64,000 nucleotides of DNA from G020354785 sp964521285 (GTDB lineage: Bacteria > Bacteroidota > Bacteroidia > Bacteroidales > UBA10428), in assembly GCA_964521285.1 (NCBI GenBank), contig CAZFQS010000004.1:161799-225798 (forward strand). The letters are read 5' to 3'. A program made the position numbers and the translations under genes. The notes under the pieces were generated by a model, which made no database searches, was not told where the DNA came from, and saw only the letters and a program-made list of their open reading frames with translations. Shown piece by piece: positions 25,200 through 35,500 of the stretch. Numbering within the stretch: position 1 is the stretch's first letter; each line of letters begins with the position of its first letter.

Positions 25200-25760
25200 A
25201 TGTACAGCACTTACTGCAAAATACTGGGTGTGCATCCCAATTCGAGCATGGAGGATGTAAAACGTGCATACAGGCAGAGAGCCAAGGTATTACATCCAGA
25301 CATAAATTCCTCACCTGATGCACATTCAGAATTTATTAAGACAAAGCAGGCTTTTGAATTTATTCAGAGATACAGGACATGCCAGGCATTATACCGCAGA
25401 AGGACCAGTTACTACAGGGAAAGAACAAGACCACATTATACAAGCTACTACAGATATGAAGATATAAGATACAGGGCTTCAAAATACAGAGCAAGGAAAA
25501 TGCACCATAGTGAAAAAACTGATTTAGATTTTAAAACAACATTGTTCGGGAAAATTGTATTTATCGTTTTTCATCTTATGTTTCTTTTTGTAGGTTTCTA
25601 TACATTGCTTTATCCGTTAATACATACCATCAAGTATGGTGTCGACCAGGAAAAAACACTTTTAGGAACAATTATTACCATTGCATGTGCAATGATGTTC
25701 GGATCGATTATGATATTCATGATTACAATGTCCGGGTTAAGTTTTAATTCCAAACATTAG
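25200..25760 (+). CDS. J-domain protein with two C-terminal membrane helices
   Basis: A 186-residue protein with an N-terminal J domain (residues 1-63) that carries the HPD triad at residues 32-34, needed to stimulate the ATPase of DnaK. After a basic Tyr/Arg-rich stretch (about 60-108) it has two hydrophobic helices (about 115-140 and 150-175). It lacks the Gly/Phe region, zinc fingers and substrate domains of DnaJ, so it is a specialised J protein that would recruit DnaK to the inner membrane. The partner or substrate is unknown. It stands between uxaC and a T9SS cargo gene with spacers of about 100 bases on both sides, so it is probably transcribed on its own. Confidence 0.85.
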   Translation: MYSTYCKILGVHPNSSMEDVKRAYRQRAKVLHPDINSSPDAHSEFIKTKQAFEFIQRYRTCQALYRRRTSYYRERTRPHYTSYYRYEDIRYRASKYRARKMHHSEKTDLDFKTTLFGKIVFIVFHLMFLFVGFYTLLYPLIHTIKYGVDQEKTLLGTIITIACAMMFGSIMIFMITMSGLSFNSKH

Positions 25761-25856
25761 GACACTTTTGGATTAGAGGTTTTGAGTCAAAGTAATTTCA
25801 ATTTATTGGCAATTTTAATTCAGACTGTAAATATATAATTTAATTACTTCGAAATC

Positions 25857-27802
25857 ATGAAGAAATTCTTACTTTTTTTTATAGCTATTATCGTTATATC
25901 AAATATTACAGGCCAGGATGCCACAATCTATAAATTACCTGATGGATTGGCTCCTGTTATTGATGGCTATGTTGACAATTTATGGAATATGTTTGAAGAA
26001 TTTAACATTGACAAACCATTTATGGAAGAAGGACCTACACTTGATACAGCGACCTGGAAGGCTGTATGGGATGATACTGGAATCTTCATAATTGTAAGCG
26101 TAGAAGAAGATAATTTTTGTCCGGCATGGTGTGAGCCGGAGATGCCTGGCTGGCAGTCCGATAAAATTGAAGTTTATCTTGATGTTAATGAAACATTAAA
26201 AGACGGGACGGGGCCATTGTCAGCACCAAACGGCCATTATCAATGTGCGCCAGAATTTACAGAAGGTAAAAACCAGTATTATTATAGTGGTAATATTTGG
26301 CCAATACCGGAAGGTAGCTATGCTTACAAAATTGACGAACCTAATTACGTTTTTGAATATGCTATCCCATGGAGTTCCTTAACTGATAAGAATGAAATTG
26401 CATTCGACCCGGATATAGGAAGGCCGATTGGCTTTGATGTATGTGTAGTTGACCGTGATGAAGGTGATTATTACAGAAAGAGGGCCGTATGGATGAATGA
26501 CGGAAAAGGAGCAGCTTCAGCTGATTCCTGGGATAATATGGATGATTGCGGCGTACTGGCATTTGATGTACTGCATTATAATGATACTGTTGTATGCGAT
26601 ATAGGAACATCAGCTTATATATCATTTGATGTCCCCATTGATTCAGTAACCGATTACTGGTGGAATCCGGATGGAGGATTAATAATTGATTCGACAGCAA
26701 ATTACGCCAGGATAGAATGGTATACTCCGGGTGAAAAAAACATAAGGCTTTTTATCACTAAAACTCTGGGCGACAAGGATACTTTTGAAATCAAATTAAC
26801 AGTGTATCCGGGGTTTTCAGTTTCACTAGGGCAAGATTTTACAATTTGTAAAAATACCGGTTTTACAGTTATTCCAACCACATTAAACGGAATAAGGCCA
26901 TTTGATTATTTCTGGAATTCCCAGTCCGGTGATTCGGTTTATACTGGTAGTATTACCGAAAGCAGTTACTTGGGTTTAAAAATAGAAGATGATGTCGGTT
27001 GCATAGCTACAGATAATATTTTTATTAATATACCCCAAAGCTGCTTCCCCGAACAGATTTGTATGGTAACAGTAGATGCAGCAACAGGTAAGAATAAAAT
27101 CATATGGCAAAAGTCCGGTAACGTTATGATAAAAGAATATAAGGTCCTTAAAGAATCAACTGTTGCAGGGCAATATTTAGAGATAGGCACTGTATCTTTT
27201 AACAATGAAAGTGTATTTATTGACTATGACTCTGACCCGACAAAGCACTCTGACAGGTACAGATTAGCGACTATTGACAGTTGTGCAAATACACCCGGAC
27301 AGAGCAGTGACCACCAGACCATTCATCTTATGATAAGCAGGGGACTACCAGGTACATATAACCTTTCATGGTCAGCTTACACAGGTTTTGATTACAATAC
27401 ATACTATATATTCAAAGGCAGGTCAACGGATAATCTGGAACTGATAGATTCTCTTGCCAAAACAAAGACACAATATACGGATACTGCCAGCGGAATTGCT
27501 TTTTACCAGATTGCAATTCGCCGGGATCAACCCTGTGACATATCGGTATTAAAATCAACAGGCGACTTATACTGTGAAGCAACTTCAAATATTGTAAACA
27601 CTGTTGCAACTAACATTAACAATAATGAAAATTCAGAAACATACTTCGAGCTGTTTCCAAATCCTGTTATTGACGAATTAGTCATAGTGTATTCATTATC
27701 TAAACCTTCTGATGTTAACATTGAAATTTACAATCTCCTTGGTATGAAAATTCATGAATTTCACAGATACCATAATAATTCGGGAATTTTCAGATATATT
27801 GT
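25857..27802 (+). CDS. Secreted protein with CBM9-like domain and T9SS sorting tail, 3' end in gap
   Basis: At least 648 residues are visible. A signal peptide (about 1-20) is followed by a carbohydrate-binding-module-9-like domain (about 25-230: PVIDGYVDNLW, TATWKAVWDDTGIFIIVSVEED, VFEYAIPWSSL), as in the sugar-binding domains of some xylanases. Then come Ig-like and fibronectin-like segments, and from about residue 605 (FELFPNPVIDELVIVYS) a type IX sorting domain, which the assembly gap cuts some 30-40 residues before its expected end. It should be a cell-surface or released polysaccharide-binding protein. No catalytic domain is visible. The stop codon is missing because of the gap. Confidence 0.82.
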
Positions 27803-27902
27803 NNNNNNNNNNNNNNNNNNNNNNNNNNNNNNNNNNNNNNNNNNNNNNNNNNNNNNNNNNNNNNNNNNNNNNNNNNNNNNNNNNNNNNNNNNNNNNNNNN
27901 NN
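27803..27902. other. Assembly gap of 100 N
   Basis: It cuts the end of the T9SS cargo gene and the beginning of the TIM-barrel protein gene. Those two missing parts plus a spacer would need more than 100 bases by comparison with family lengths, so the N count is a placeholder. Confidence 0.98.
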
Positions 27903-28788
27903 AGCTCTGTTAACAAAGAATGCTTCTTTGTTTGCCTCTTTTCAAAAAAGTGACCGATTTAAAATTTCTCTGGCAGAATGGTCACTGAATAAAGCTTTGT
28001 TTAGTGGCGAAATAAGTAACCTTGATTTTCCTGTTTTTGCTAAAGATGAATTTGGAATTGATGCTGTGGAATATGTAAGCACTTTTTTCAAAGGTACGGG
28101 TAACCCATATATAAATGAATTAGTGCAGCTAACAAATGATAACGGAATAACAAATGTACTGATCATGATTGACGGCGAAGGTAACCTTGGAGATTTATAT
28201 AAACCAAGACGTATTCAGGCTGTTGAAAGGCATTACAAATGGATTAATACTGCAAAAATACTTGGATGCCATTCTATAAGAGTTAATGCAAGAGGGGAAG
28301 GCACGGATAAACAAGTTTCTGTTGCAGCTATTGACGGACTAAAGCGGCTTACGGAATACGGAGAAAAAGCAGGTATAAATGTAATTGTCGAGAACCATGG
28401 GGGATATTCATCAGATGGAAAATGGCTGTCTAACGTAATCTCCTGTGTTAACAATCCCTTTTGCGGCACTTTACCGGATTTAGGAAACTTTTGTCTGAAA
28501 AGTGAAATTGTTGAAGGTAATTGGAAATGTATTGATGAGTATGATAAGTATACAGGAATGCAGGAAATAATGCCTTTTGCAAAGGGTGTTAGTGCCAAAT
28601 CTCATAATTTTAATGAAAACGGTAATGAGACTGATATTGATTATAAAAGGATGATGCAAATAGTTAAGGAATCAGGTTATGAAGGTTACATTGGTATTGA
28701 ATATGAAGGAGATAATTTATCTGAAAGAGATGGAATTATTGCTACCCGGAAACTTCTGGAAAGAATATTTGCTGAACTTGATGTGTAG
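27903..28788 (+). CDS. Xylose-isomerase-like TIM-barrel (sugar phosphate isomerase/epimerase family), 5' end in gap
   Basis: 295 residues are visible, starting just after where a signal peptide would end. The sequence FKISLAEWSLNKALFSGEI is typical of exported Bacteroidota members of this family. Metal-site candidates are Glu in VIVENHGGYSS, Asp in GTLPDLGNF, His in SAKSHNF, and Glu in YIGIEYEGD. Such proteins isomerise or epimerise sugars or sugar acids, but most are uncharacterised. The next gene starts 2 bases after its stop, so it is co-transcribed with DUF454, catalase and GH29 genes. The first part, including the start, lies in the gap, and the export prediction is an inference from family. 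Confidence 0.82.
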
Positions 28789-28790
28789 AA

Positions 28791-29165
28791 ATGCTTAAAT
28801 TAGTTTTAATAATACTGGGCACCATTTCACTTTTTTTGGGCATACTTGGTATTTTCATTCCGGGCCTCCCTACCACGCCGTTTATCCTTCTTACTGCAGG
28901 ATTATATGCCAGAAGTTCGGAAAAATTATATCGCCAGTTGCTCATTAACAAATATTTAGGTCCTTTTATTTCTGATTTTAGAAAAAACAAAGGACTGAAT
29001 ATTCAAACTAAAATATATTCCATCATTCTTATGTGGACAATGATATTTGTTTCTGCTTATTTCTTTATGAATACACTGATGCCAAGGATTATTTTAGTTA
29101 CTGCAGGTATTGTTGGTACTGTAGTAATGGGATTTTTAATCCCTACTATTAAAAATAAACATTAG
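28791..29165 (+). CDS. DUF454 (YbaN-like) small inner-membrane protein
   Basis: A 124-residue protein with three or four hydrophobic helices. The N-terminal GILGIFIPGLPTTPFILL block and the following ARSSEKLYRQLL with NKYLGPFI are diagnostic of the DUF454/YbaN family. The function of this family is not well defined. It starts 2 bases after the TIM-barrel gene and is followed by catalase with a 34-base spacer, so it lies in the middle of a probable operon. Confidence 0.9.
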   Translation: MLKLVLIILGTISLFLGILGIFIPGLPTTPFILLTAGLYARSSEKLYRQLLINKYLGPFISDFRKNKGLNIQTKIYSIILMWTMIFVSAYFFMNTLMPRIILVTAGIVGTVVMGFLIPTIKNKH

Positions 29166-29199
29166 TAATTTCAATTAGTTGACTATTAAACAATATATT

Positions 29200-30672
29200 A
29201 TGAAAGACAAAAAGAAAAAACTTTCAACAGCATCCGGCAAACCATACCATGAGAATGAAAATAGTATGACTGTCGGTCCGAGAGGGCCTGTCCTTCTGCA
29301 AGATTATATTCTGCATGAAAAAATGGCTCATTTTAACCGTGAACGAATCCCCGAACGTGTTGTACATGCAAAAGGCACCGGTGCTTTTGGTAAATTTACT
29401 GTAACCCATGACATTACAAAATATACCCGTGCCAGATTATTTCAGAAAGTAGGTAACGAATGTCGTGTTTTTGTACGGTTCTCAACAGTAGGAGGAGAAA
29501 AAGGCAGTGCCGATACAGAGCGTGATCCACGGGGCTTTGCTATTAAGTTTTATACTGAAGATGGAAACTGGGACCTGGTGGGAAATAATACCCCTGTATT
29601 TTTTATTAAGGATCCGAAAAAATTTAGTGATTTTATACATACACAAAAGCGGGACCCTAAAACCAATCTGAAAAGTCCGACTATGATGTGGGATTTCTGG
29701 AGTTTAAATCCCGAAAGTCTGCACCAGGTAATGATACTTTTCAGCGACAGGGGAACACCATATAGCTACAGGCATACAAACGGATATGGAAGCCATACTT
29801 TCTCACTTATCAACAGTAAAAATGAACGATACTGGGTTAAATTCCATGTTAAAACCCAGCAGGGTATTAAAAATTTTACAGGTCCTGATGCTGAAGTCAT
29901 GAAAGGGAAAGATCCTGACTGGGCACAGCGTGACCTGGTTAAAGCTATTGAAAAGGGTAACTTCCCTAAATGGACGATGAAAATACAGATCATGACAGAA
30001 GAACAGGCCAAAACTTTTAAATGGAATCCTTTTGATCTTACCAAGGTGTGGCCCCATAGAGATTACCCCCTGATGGATGCTGGAGTTATGGAATTAAATG
30101 AAATCCCCTCCAACTATTTCCGGGATGTTGAACAATCGGCTTTTGCTCCGGCTCATGTAGCAGATGGTATTGGCTATTCTTATGATAAAATGCTGCAGGG
30201 CCGGCTATTATCCTATCCTGATGCACACCGGTACAGACTGGGAGCAAATTACGAGCAGATACCCGTTAACCGTCCAATCAACAGTCCAATTAACTACGAG
30301 CGTGACGGCCACATGAGAGTTGATGATAATAGGAATGACAAACCTAATTACTGGCCAAACAGGTTTGATGATATTGAAGCAGATAAAAGCTATAAAGAAC
30401 CCTCTCAAAAATTGGATTCAAATATTGCTGACTGGTATGACCGTAATGAGAATGATGATGATCATTATACACAACCGGGTTTGTTATTTAGAAAAGTGAT
30501 GACTGAACAGGAACGCCAAAATACTATCAACAATATTGTTGGTTCAATGCAGGGAATAACCGGAGACAAACGTAATGAAATTATCAAGGCTCAATTGTCT
30601 CACTTTCATAAAGCTGATGAAGAATTAGCCAAAAAAGTGGCAGAAGGGCTTGGTTTTAATTTTCAACCTTAA
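29200..30672 (+). CDS. Monofunctional haem catalase (clade 3 small-subunit type)
   Basis: The 490-residue enzyme disproportionates hydrogen peroxide to water and oxygen. The distal His is in RVVHAKGTGAFG, the distal Asn in VGNNTPVFFI, and the proximal haem Tyr in RLLSYPDAHRYRLG; RFSTVGGEKGSADTERDPRG is also typical. I use the ATG at 29200 (MKDKKKKLST) rather than a TTG 7 codons upstream, because catalase N-termini of this type begin with a short Lys-rich stretch. No signal peptide is present, so it is cytosolic. Placement between DUF454 and a fucosidase (9 bases downstream) in one transcript is unusual for a stress enzyme. Confidence 0.96.
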   Translation: MKDKKKKLSTASGKPYHENENSMTVGPRGPVLLQDYILHEKMAHFNRERIPERVVHAKGTGAFGKFTVTHDITKYTRARLFQKVGNECRVFVRFSTVGGEKGSADTERDPRGFAIKFYTEDGNWDLVGNNTPVFFIKDPKKFSDFIHTQKRDPKTNLKSPTMMWDFWSLNPESLHQVMILFSDRGTPYSYRHTNGYGSHTFSLINSKNERYWVKFHVKTQQGIKNFTGPDAEVMKGKDPDWAQRDLVKAIEKGNFPKWTMKIQIMTEEQAKTFKWNPFDLTKVWPHRDYPLMDAGVMELNEIPSNYFRDVEQSAFAPAHVADGIGYSYDKMLQGRLLSYPDAHRYRLGANYEQIPVNRPINSPINYERDGHMRVDDNRNDKPNYWPNRFDDIEADKSYKEPSQKLDSNIADWYDRNENDDDHYTQPGLLFRKVMTEQERQNTINNIVGSMQGITGDKRNEIIKAQLSHFHKADEELAKKVAEGLGFNFQP

Positions 30673-30681
30673 AAAACGGCA

Positions 30682-32340
30682 ATGAAAACATTTAAATTGA
30701 TTCTTAAATTTTTTTTGATGATTTGTATTATTTTAAAATATGACTGTAAAGCATTTTCACAGGAAGTAAAAGATCGAAAAATAGCAAACGGGAAATTCCA
30801 GCCCACCTGGGAATCATTTGAAGAAAACTATGAGTGTCCTGACTGGTTCAGAGATGCCAAGTTTGGTATTTGGGCGCACTGGTCAGCACAGTGTGTGCCC
30901 GAAGCAGGCGACTGGTATGCACGACATATGTATATCCAGGGACACCCCCAGTATGATTACCACGTTTCAAAATACGGTCACCCTTCAAAATTTGGCTTTA
31001 TGGAGTTAAATAATCTATGGAAAGCTGAAAACTGGGAACCTGAAAAATTAATGGAGCTTTACAAACGTGCCGGTGCAAAGTATTTTGTTACACTGGCTAA
31101 CCATCATGATAATTTTGATAACTACGATTCTAAGTATCATGATTGGAATTCGGTAAATGTAGGGCCTAAAAGGGATATTGTAGGTACGTGGAAAAGAATA
31201 GCCAGTGAGAATGGTTTATATTTTGGAGTTAGTAACCATTCAGCTCATGCATGGCATTGGTTTCAAACAGCTTACGGGTATGACGGGGAAGGCCCTCTTG
31301 CAGGTGTGCGGTATGATGCCGCAACTCTTACCAAAGAAGATGGAAAAGGAAAATGGTGGGAAGGTCTTGATCCTCAGGATCTATATACAGGACCAACAAT
31401 AAAGATGCCTGATGGGATAACAAGCGCTAAGGCAGTTGCAGAATGGCACGATAAAAATACCCGTCCCTGGAATGAAGATCCTCCTGAAAATAATCCCGGA
31501 TTTACCAAAAAATGGTTTCTCCGCTGCCAGGATCTGATTGACAAATATCAACCTGACCTTGTGTATTTCGATAATACCGGATTACCTCTGGGGCAGGCTG
31601 GTCTTGATATAGTCGCACATTATTATAATGCCAGCATGCAATGGAATAATGGCAAGCTTGAAGTTGTTGCCACTGCGAAAAAACTAAAAGCGAATCAGAA
31701 TTCCGGAGTTGTTGAAGATTTTGAGCGCGGATTAACAGATGAAATAAAGAAAAATCCGTGGCAGACATGTACCTGCATAGGAGATTGGCATTACAACAGG
31801 GATGTATACAATAAAAACAGGTATAAAACCGTAAGGCAAGTGGTTCATCAGCTCATTGATATTGTCAGCAAAAATGGGAATCTGCTACTTAGTATCCCGG
31901 TGCGTGGCGACGGCTCGATAGATGAACTTGAAGTGGCATTTCTTGAGGGTATGGCTGAATGGATTAAAATAAACGGGGAGGCAATTTATGGTACCCGCCC
32001 GTGGAAAGTTTACGGAGAAGGGCCTACACAGGTCAGGTCAGGTATGTTCAACGAGAATAAAACCCGCTTTACTTCGGAAGATATCCGTTTTACACAAAAA
32101 AATGGGTTTCTTTATGCGTTTATAATGGGTTGGCCAGAGGATAAATATGTAGTAATTAAAACCTTAGCCACTGACTCAGAGTATTTGGACGGCAATAAAA
32201 TTACTGACATACATTTACTTGGATATAACGGGAAATTAGACTGGACGCAAAATGAACACGGACTTAGAATAAAATTGCCGGAAAGCCAGCCGTGTCAGCA
32301 TGCTGTTGTATTTAAAATCCAAGGCCTCTTAAAAGAATAA
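30682..32340 (+). CDS. GH29 family alpha-L-fucosidase, secreted
   Basis: The 552-residue protein matches glycoside hydrolase family 29, retaining enzymes that release alpha-L-fucose from glycans. After a signal peptide (about 1-30) come the family blocks WFRDAKFGIWAHWSAQC, AGAKYFVTLANHHDNFDNYDS and VYFDNTGLP, in which Asp297 is the expected nucleophile. The C-terminal beta domain (FTSEDIRFTQKNGFLYAFIM) is also typical. It starts 9 bases after the catalase stop and is therefore likely in the same transcript. The acid/base residue varies in this family and I cannot assign it safely. Other exo-glycosidase specificities (for example beta-galactoside/fucose-like) are possible. Confidence 0.92.
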   Translation: MKTFKLILKFFLMICIILKYDCKAFSQEVKDRKIANGKFQPTWESFEENYECPDWFRDAKFGIWAHWSAQCVPEAGDWYARHMYIQGHPQYDYHVSKYGHPSKFGFMELNNLWKAENWEPEKLMELYKRAGAKYFVTLANHHDNFDNYDSKYHDWNSVNVGPKRDIVGTWKRIASENGLYFGVSNHSAHAWHWFQTAYGYDGEGPLAGVRYDAATLTKEDGKGKWWEGLDPQDLYTGPTIKMPDGITSAKAVAEWHDKNTRPWNEDPPENNPGFTKKWFLRCQDLIDKYQPDLVYFDNTGLPLGQAGLDIVAHYYNASMQWNNGKLEVVATAKKLKANQNSGVVEDFERGLTDEIKKNPWQTCTCIGDWHYNRDVYNKNRYKTVRQVVHQLIDIVSKNGNLLLSIPVRGDGSIDELEVAFLEGMAEWIKINGEAIYGTRPWKVYGEGPTQVRSGMFNENKTRFTSEDIRFTQKNGFLYAFIMGWPEDKYVVIKTLATDSEYLDGNKITDIHLLGYNGKLDWTQNEHGLRIKLPESQPCQHAVVFKIQGLLKE

Positions 32341-32439
32341 TAAAATGGATCGCCGTCAGCGCCTTCTAAAACTATTCTTATCTTAATCCAGCTAATTTTT
32401 ATGCTATAACATTTTTTATGAATACTTTTCAATTGCTAA

Positions 32440-32465
32440 TGAGACAAATAGTAAAAATAGTCTCA
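32440..32465. repeat. Small inverted repeat upstream of the second propeller sensor
   Basis: A 6-base-pair dyad, tgagac at 32440-32445 and gtctca at 32460-32465, with a 14-base loop, about 85 bases before the start codon. The spacer 32341-32547 holds nothing else that I can name. Confidence 0.3.
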
Positions 32466-32547
32466 GACAGCCAGAAAATTATATTTTCTTTTTAACCTAA
32501 TTTTACTAAATTTATTTTGCTGATAATTTAATGAAAACATAGTAATT

Positions 32548-35500
32548 ATGAAATATCTAATTGGACTGGCTGCTGCAATAATATGTAATATATTATTATA
32601 CGGGCAAAATACTCATATCACACAAAATCAATACACATTCAAATATCTTACTATTGATGAAGGATTATCCAATAACCATGTTAGTTGCGTTTGTCAGGAT
32701 GAAAAAGGTTTTATATGGTTTGCCACACAAAACGGTGCTGATAAATATAACGGACAAAGCATAATTAATTACAGGCATAATCCTGATGATTCTACCACTA
32801 TTTCAGGAAATGATGTGAAAGTTATTTTCTCGGACAGCAAGGGTAATCTCTGGATAGGAAGCAATAATGGCCTTGACCTTTATAATGCCGGGAAGAATAA
32901 TTTTATTCGCTTTTCCCATAATAAAATGGATACTGCCCTGGGAAATGTTGAAGATCTTGACGAAGACAGCAGGGGGAAATTGTGGATAGCTGCTTCAACC
33001 GGACTTTATGCATATAATCATTCAACAAAAGAACTGGAAATTTACCGCAATACTCCTGCCAATCCAAATGTATTACCCGACAACACTGTTTTCAGGTTAA
33101 TGGTTGACAGAGATGATAAAGTCTGGATATCTGTATTAGACAAAGGTATATGCATATACGACCAGGACAAAAAAAGATTTAAATGTTTCAGTTATGATCC
33201 TCTTGATAGCAGTTCAATAAGCGGTAACCGGATTGAACGATTTTACCAGGATGAAGCCGGTAATATCTGGATAGGCACTTTTAATAACGGATTAAATATG
33301 TTTAATCCGGCAGATCAGTCATTTACACGAATAATGCCGGACCCTGATAACAGCTACACGGGAAGGGTCCGCGCTATTTTTGAAGACAGAAAAGGAAATT
33401 TCTTCGTTGGCACACGTATCGGCTTATATATGAAAAAAGGTGACGACTTTATCCTCTATGCGAATACTGATCATAATTTTTCAACATTAAGTCAGAACTC
33501 ACTATTATGCAGTTATATTGACAGGACCGGAACATTATGGCTGGGCACCTTTGCAGGAGGAGTTAACTTTACTGATCTCTTAAGAAAGGAATTTATTAAT
33601 TACCGCGCAGGTGCTAATGATAATCATTTTCTTAGCAGTCCGAATGTGTATTCGTTTACAGAAGACATAAACGGAAACCTGTGGATTGGTACTGATAATG
33701 GGTTGAACTACCTGGACAGGGAGACTAATACTTTCACTTATTATTTTAATGATGAAACAGATCCTTATTCTATCAGTTATAATGATATTAAAGCGATGAC
33801 AGTTGATATAAAAGGTAATCTATGGATTGGGACAAACAGGGGTGGATTGGACTACTACGATTTTGAAACAGGAAGGTTTTTGCATTATAATCATGATCCT
33901 GATAACATAAACAGCCTGTCCTGGGACAAAATATACGGACTGCTGAATGATAAGGATAATAACCTTTGGATAATAACTAATGAAAATATAGATAACCAGC
34001 AAAGTTCCATTGATATTTTACTTGCTGGCCAGGATAAATTCATCCACCTTAAGGAAAAGGCATATTTTGGTATTACACAAAATAAAGACGGTAATATATA
34101 TATTGGAAGCATAGGCGGTATATGGGAATTTGACAAACCAGACAGTATCTTTAATTTTATTGCTAACGACAGCCTGATAGGCAAAGTTTATGCCCTGCTT
34201 GAAGATTCATACGGATTCACATGGATTGGCAGTGATAAAGGATTAACCCGTTATGATAATTCGATGCAAACCTTTTTACATTTTTCTGAGAATAAGGGGC
34301 ATCCGGTGAATATTGTTTATGGAATACTGGAGGACAATGGAAAAAATCTTTGGATCAGCACAAACTTCGGGCTGGTTAAAGCCGGCAATATTGTGGAGAA
34401 TCCTAACAGTGTGGTCTTCAGGGTTTATGACAGTGATGACGGTCTGCAAAGCAAGCAATTCAATTATAATGCCTTTTATAAATGTAATTCCGGGGAAATG
34501 GTATTTGGAGGTATAAAAGGTTTTAATACTTTTTATCCTGAAAGGATAGAAGATAATTTAATCCAGCCAAATATTGTCATTGCCGACCTCAGGATCTTAA
34601 ATAAAAATGTCGTAATTGGAGAGGAAGTTGGCGGCAGGAAAATTTTGAAAAAGTCAATTTCAGAAACTGAAAAGATTAAGCTTGGCCGCAGGCAAAACAT
34701 AATCTCAATAGAATTTGCAGCCCTTCATTATGCAAATCCCAAAAAGAATGTTTTTAAATATATTCTGGAAGGATATGATAAGGAATGGCAATACAGTAAG
34801 GTGAATTTCGCTACATATACAAACCTGCCCCCTGGGAAATATATTTTTAAAGTTACGGCATCCAATGCTGACAATATATGGAACACTAATCCGGCTGAAT
34901 TAAGAGTAATTATTCGCCGACCCTTCTGGAGAACATGGTGGTTTTACGGCTTATTATTCATTTTAGCCCTGAGGATTATATACTGGCTTATCCGCAGAAG
35001 AGAAGCCCAGCTTAAAAAGGAAAAGCAGAAACTTTCAGACCAGCTTGAAAAAGAGAGGAAGGTGCTCCTTGAGCAACAGGCACAACTAAAGGAGCAGGAA
35101 GAGAACATCAGAAAGAGAGATGAGATGGAAAAAGAATCAAGATGGCATAATAAGGGTTTAATCAGGATATCTGAAATAAGCTCCAAAGCCAAAGAGAATG
35201 TTGAAATGCTTGTCAGAAGTATTTTGAATGAAATTGTGGAATACGTGGAAGCACAGCAAGGTGTTTTATATCTTGAAAATGATAATGATTTCGAAAATAA
35301 GCACCTTGAAGTAGCTGCAACATATGCAGTTGATTCCAAGAAACTTAAAAATAAAACTGTTCTGCCCGGTGAAGGTCTGGCAGGCACATGTTACAAAGAA
35401 GGAGAGATTTTGGAGATCAGGGAACTGCCTGAAACATATTCTAAGATTCAATCCGGACTGGGAGATGTGCAACCCGGATATCTGGTCTTTATGCCAATAA

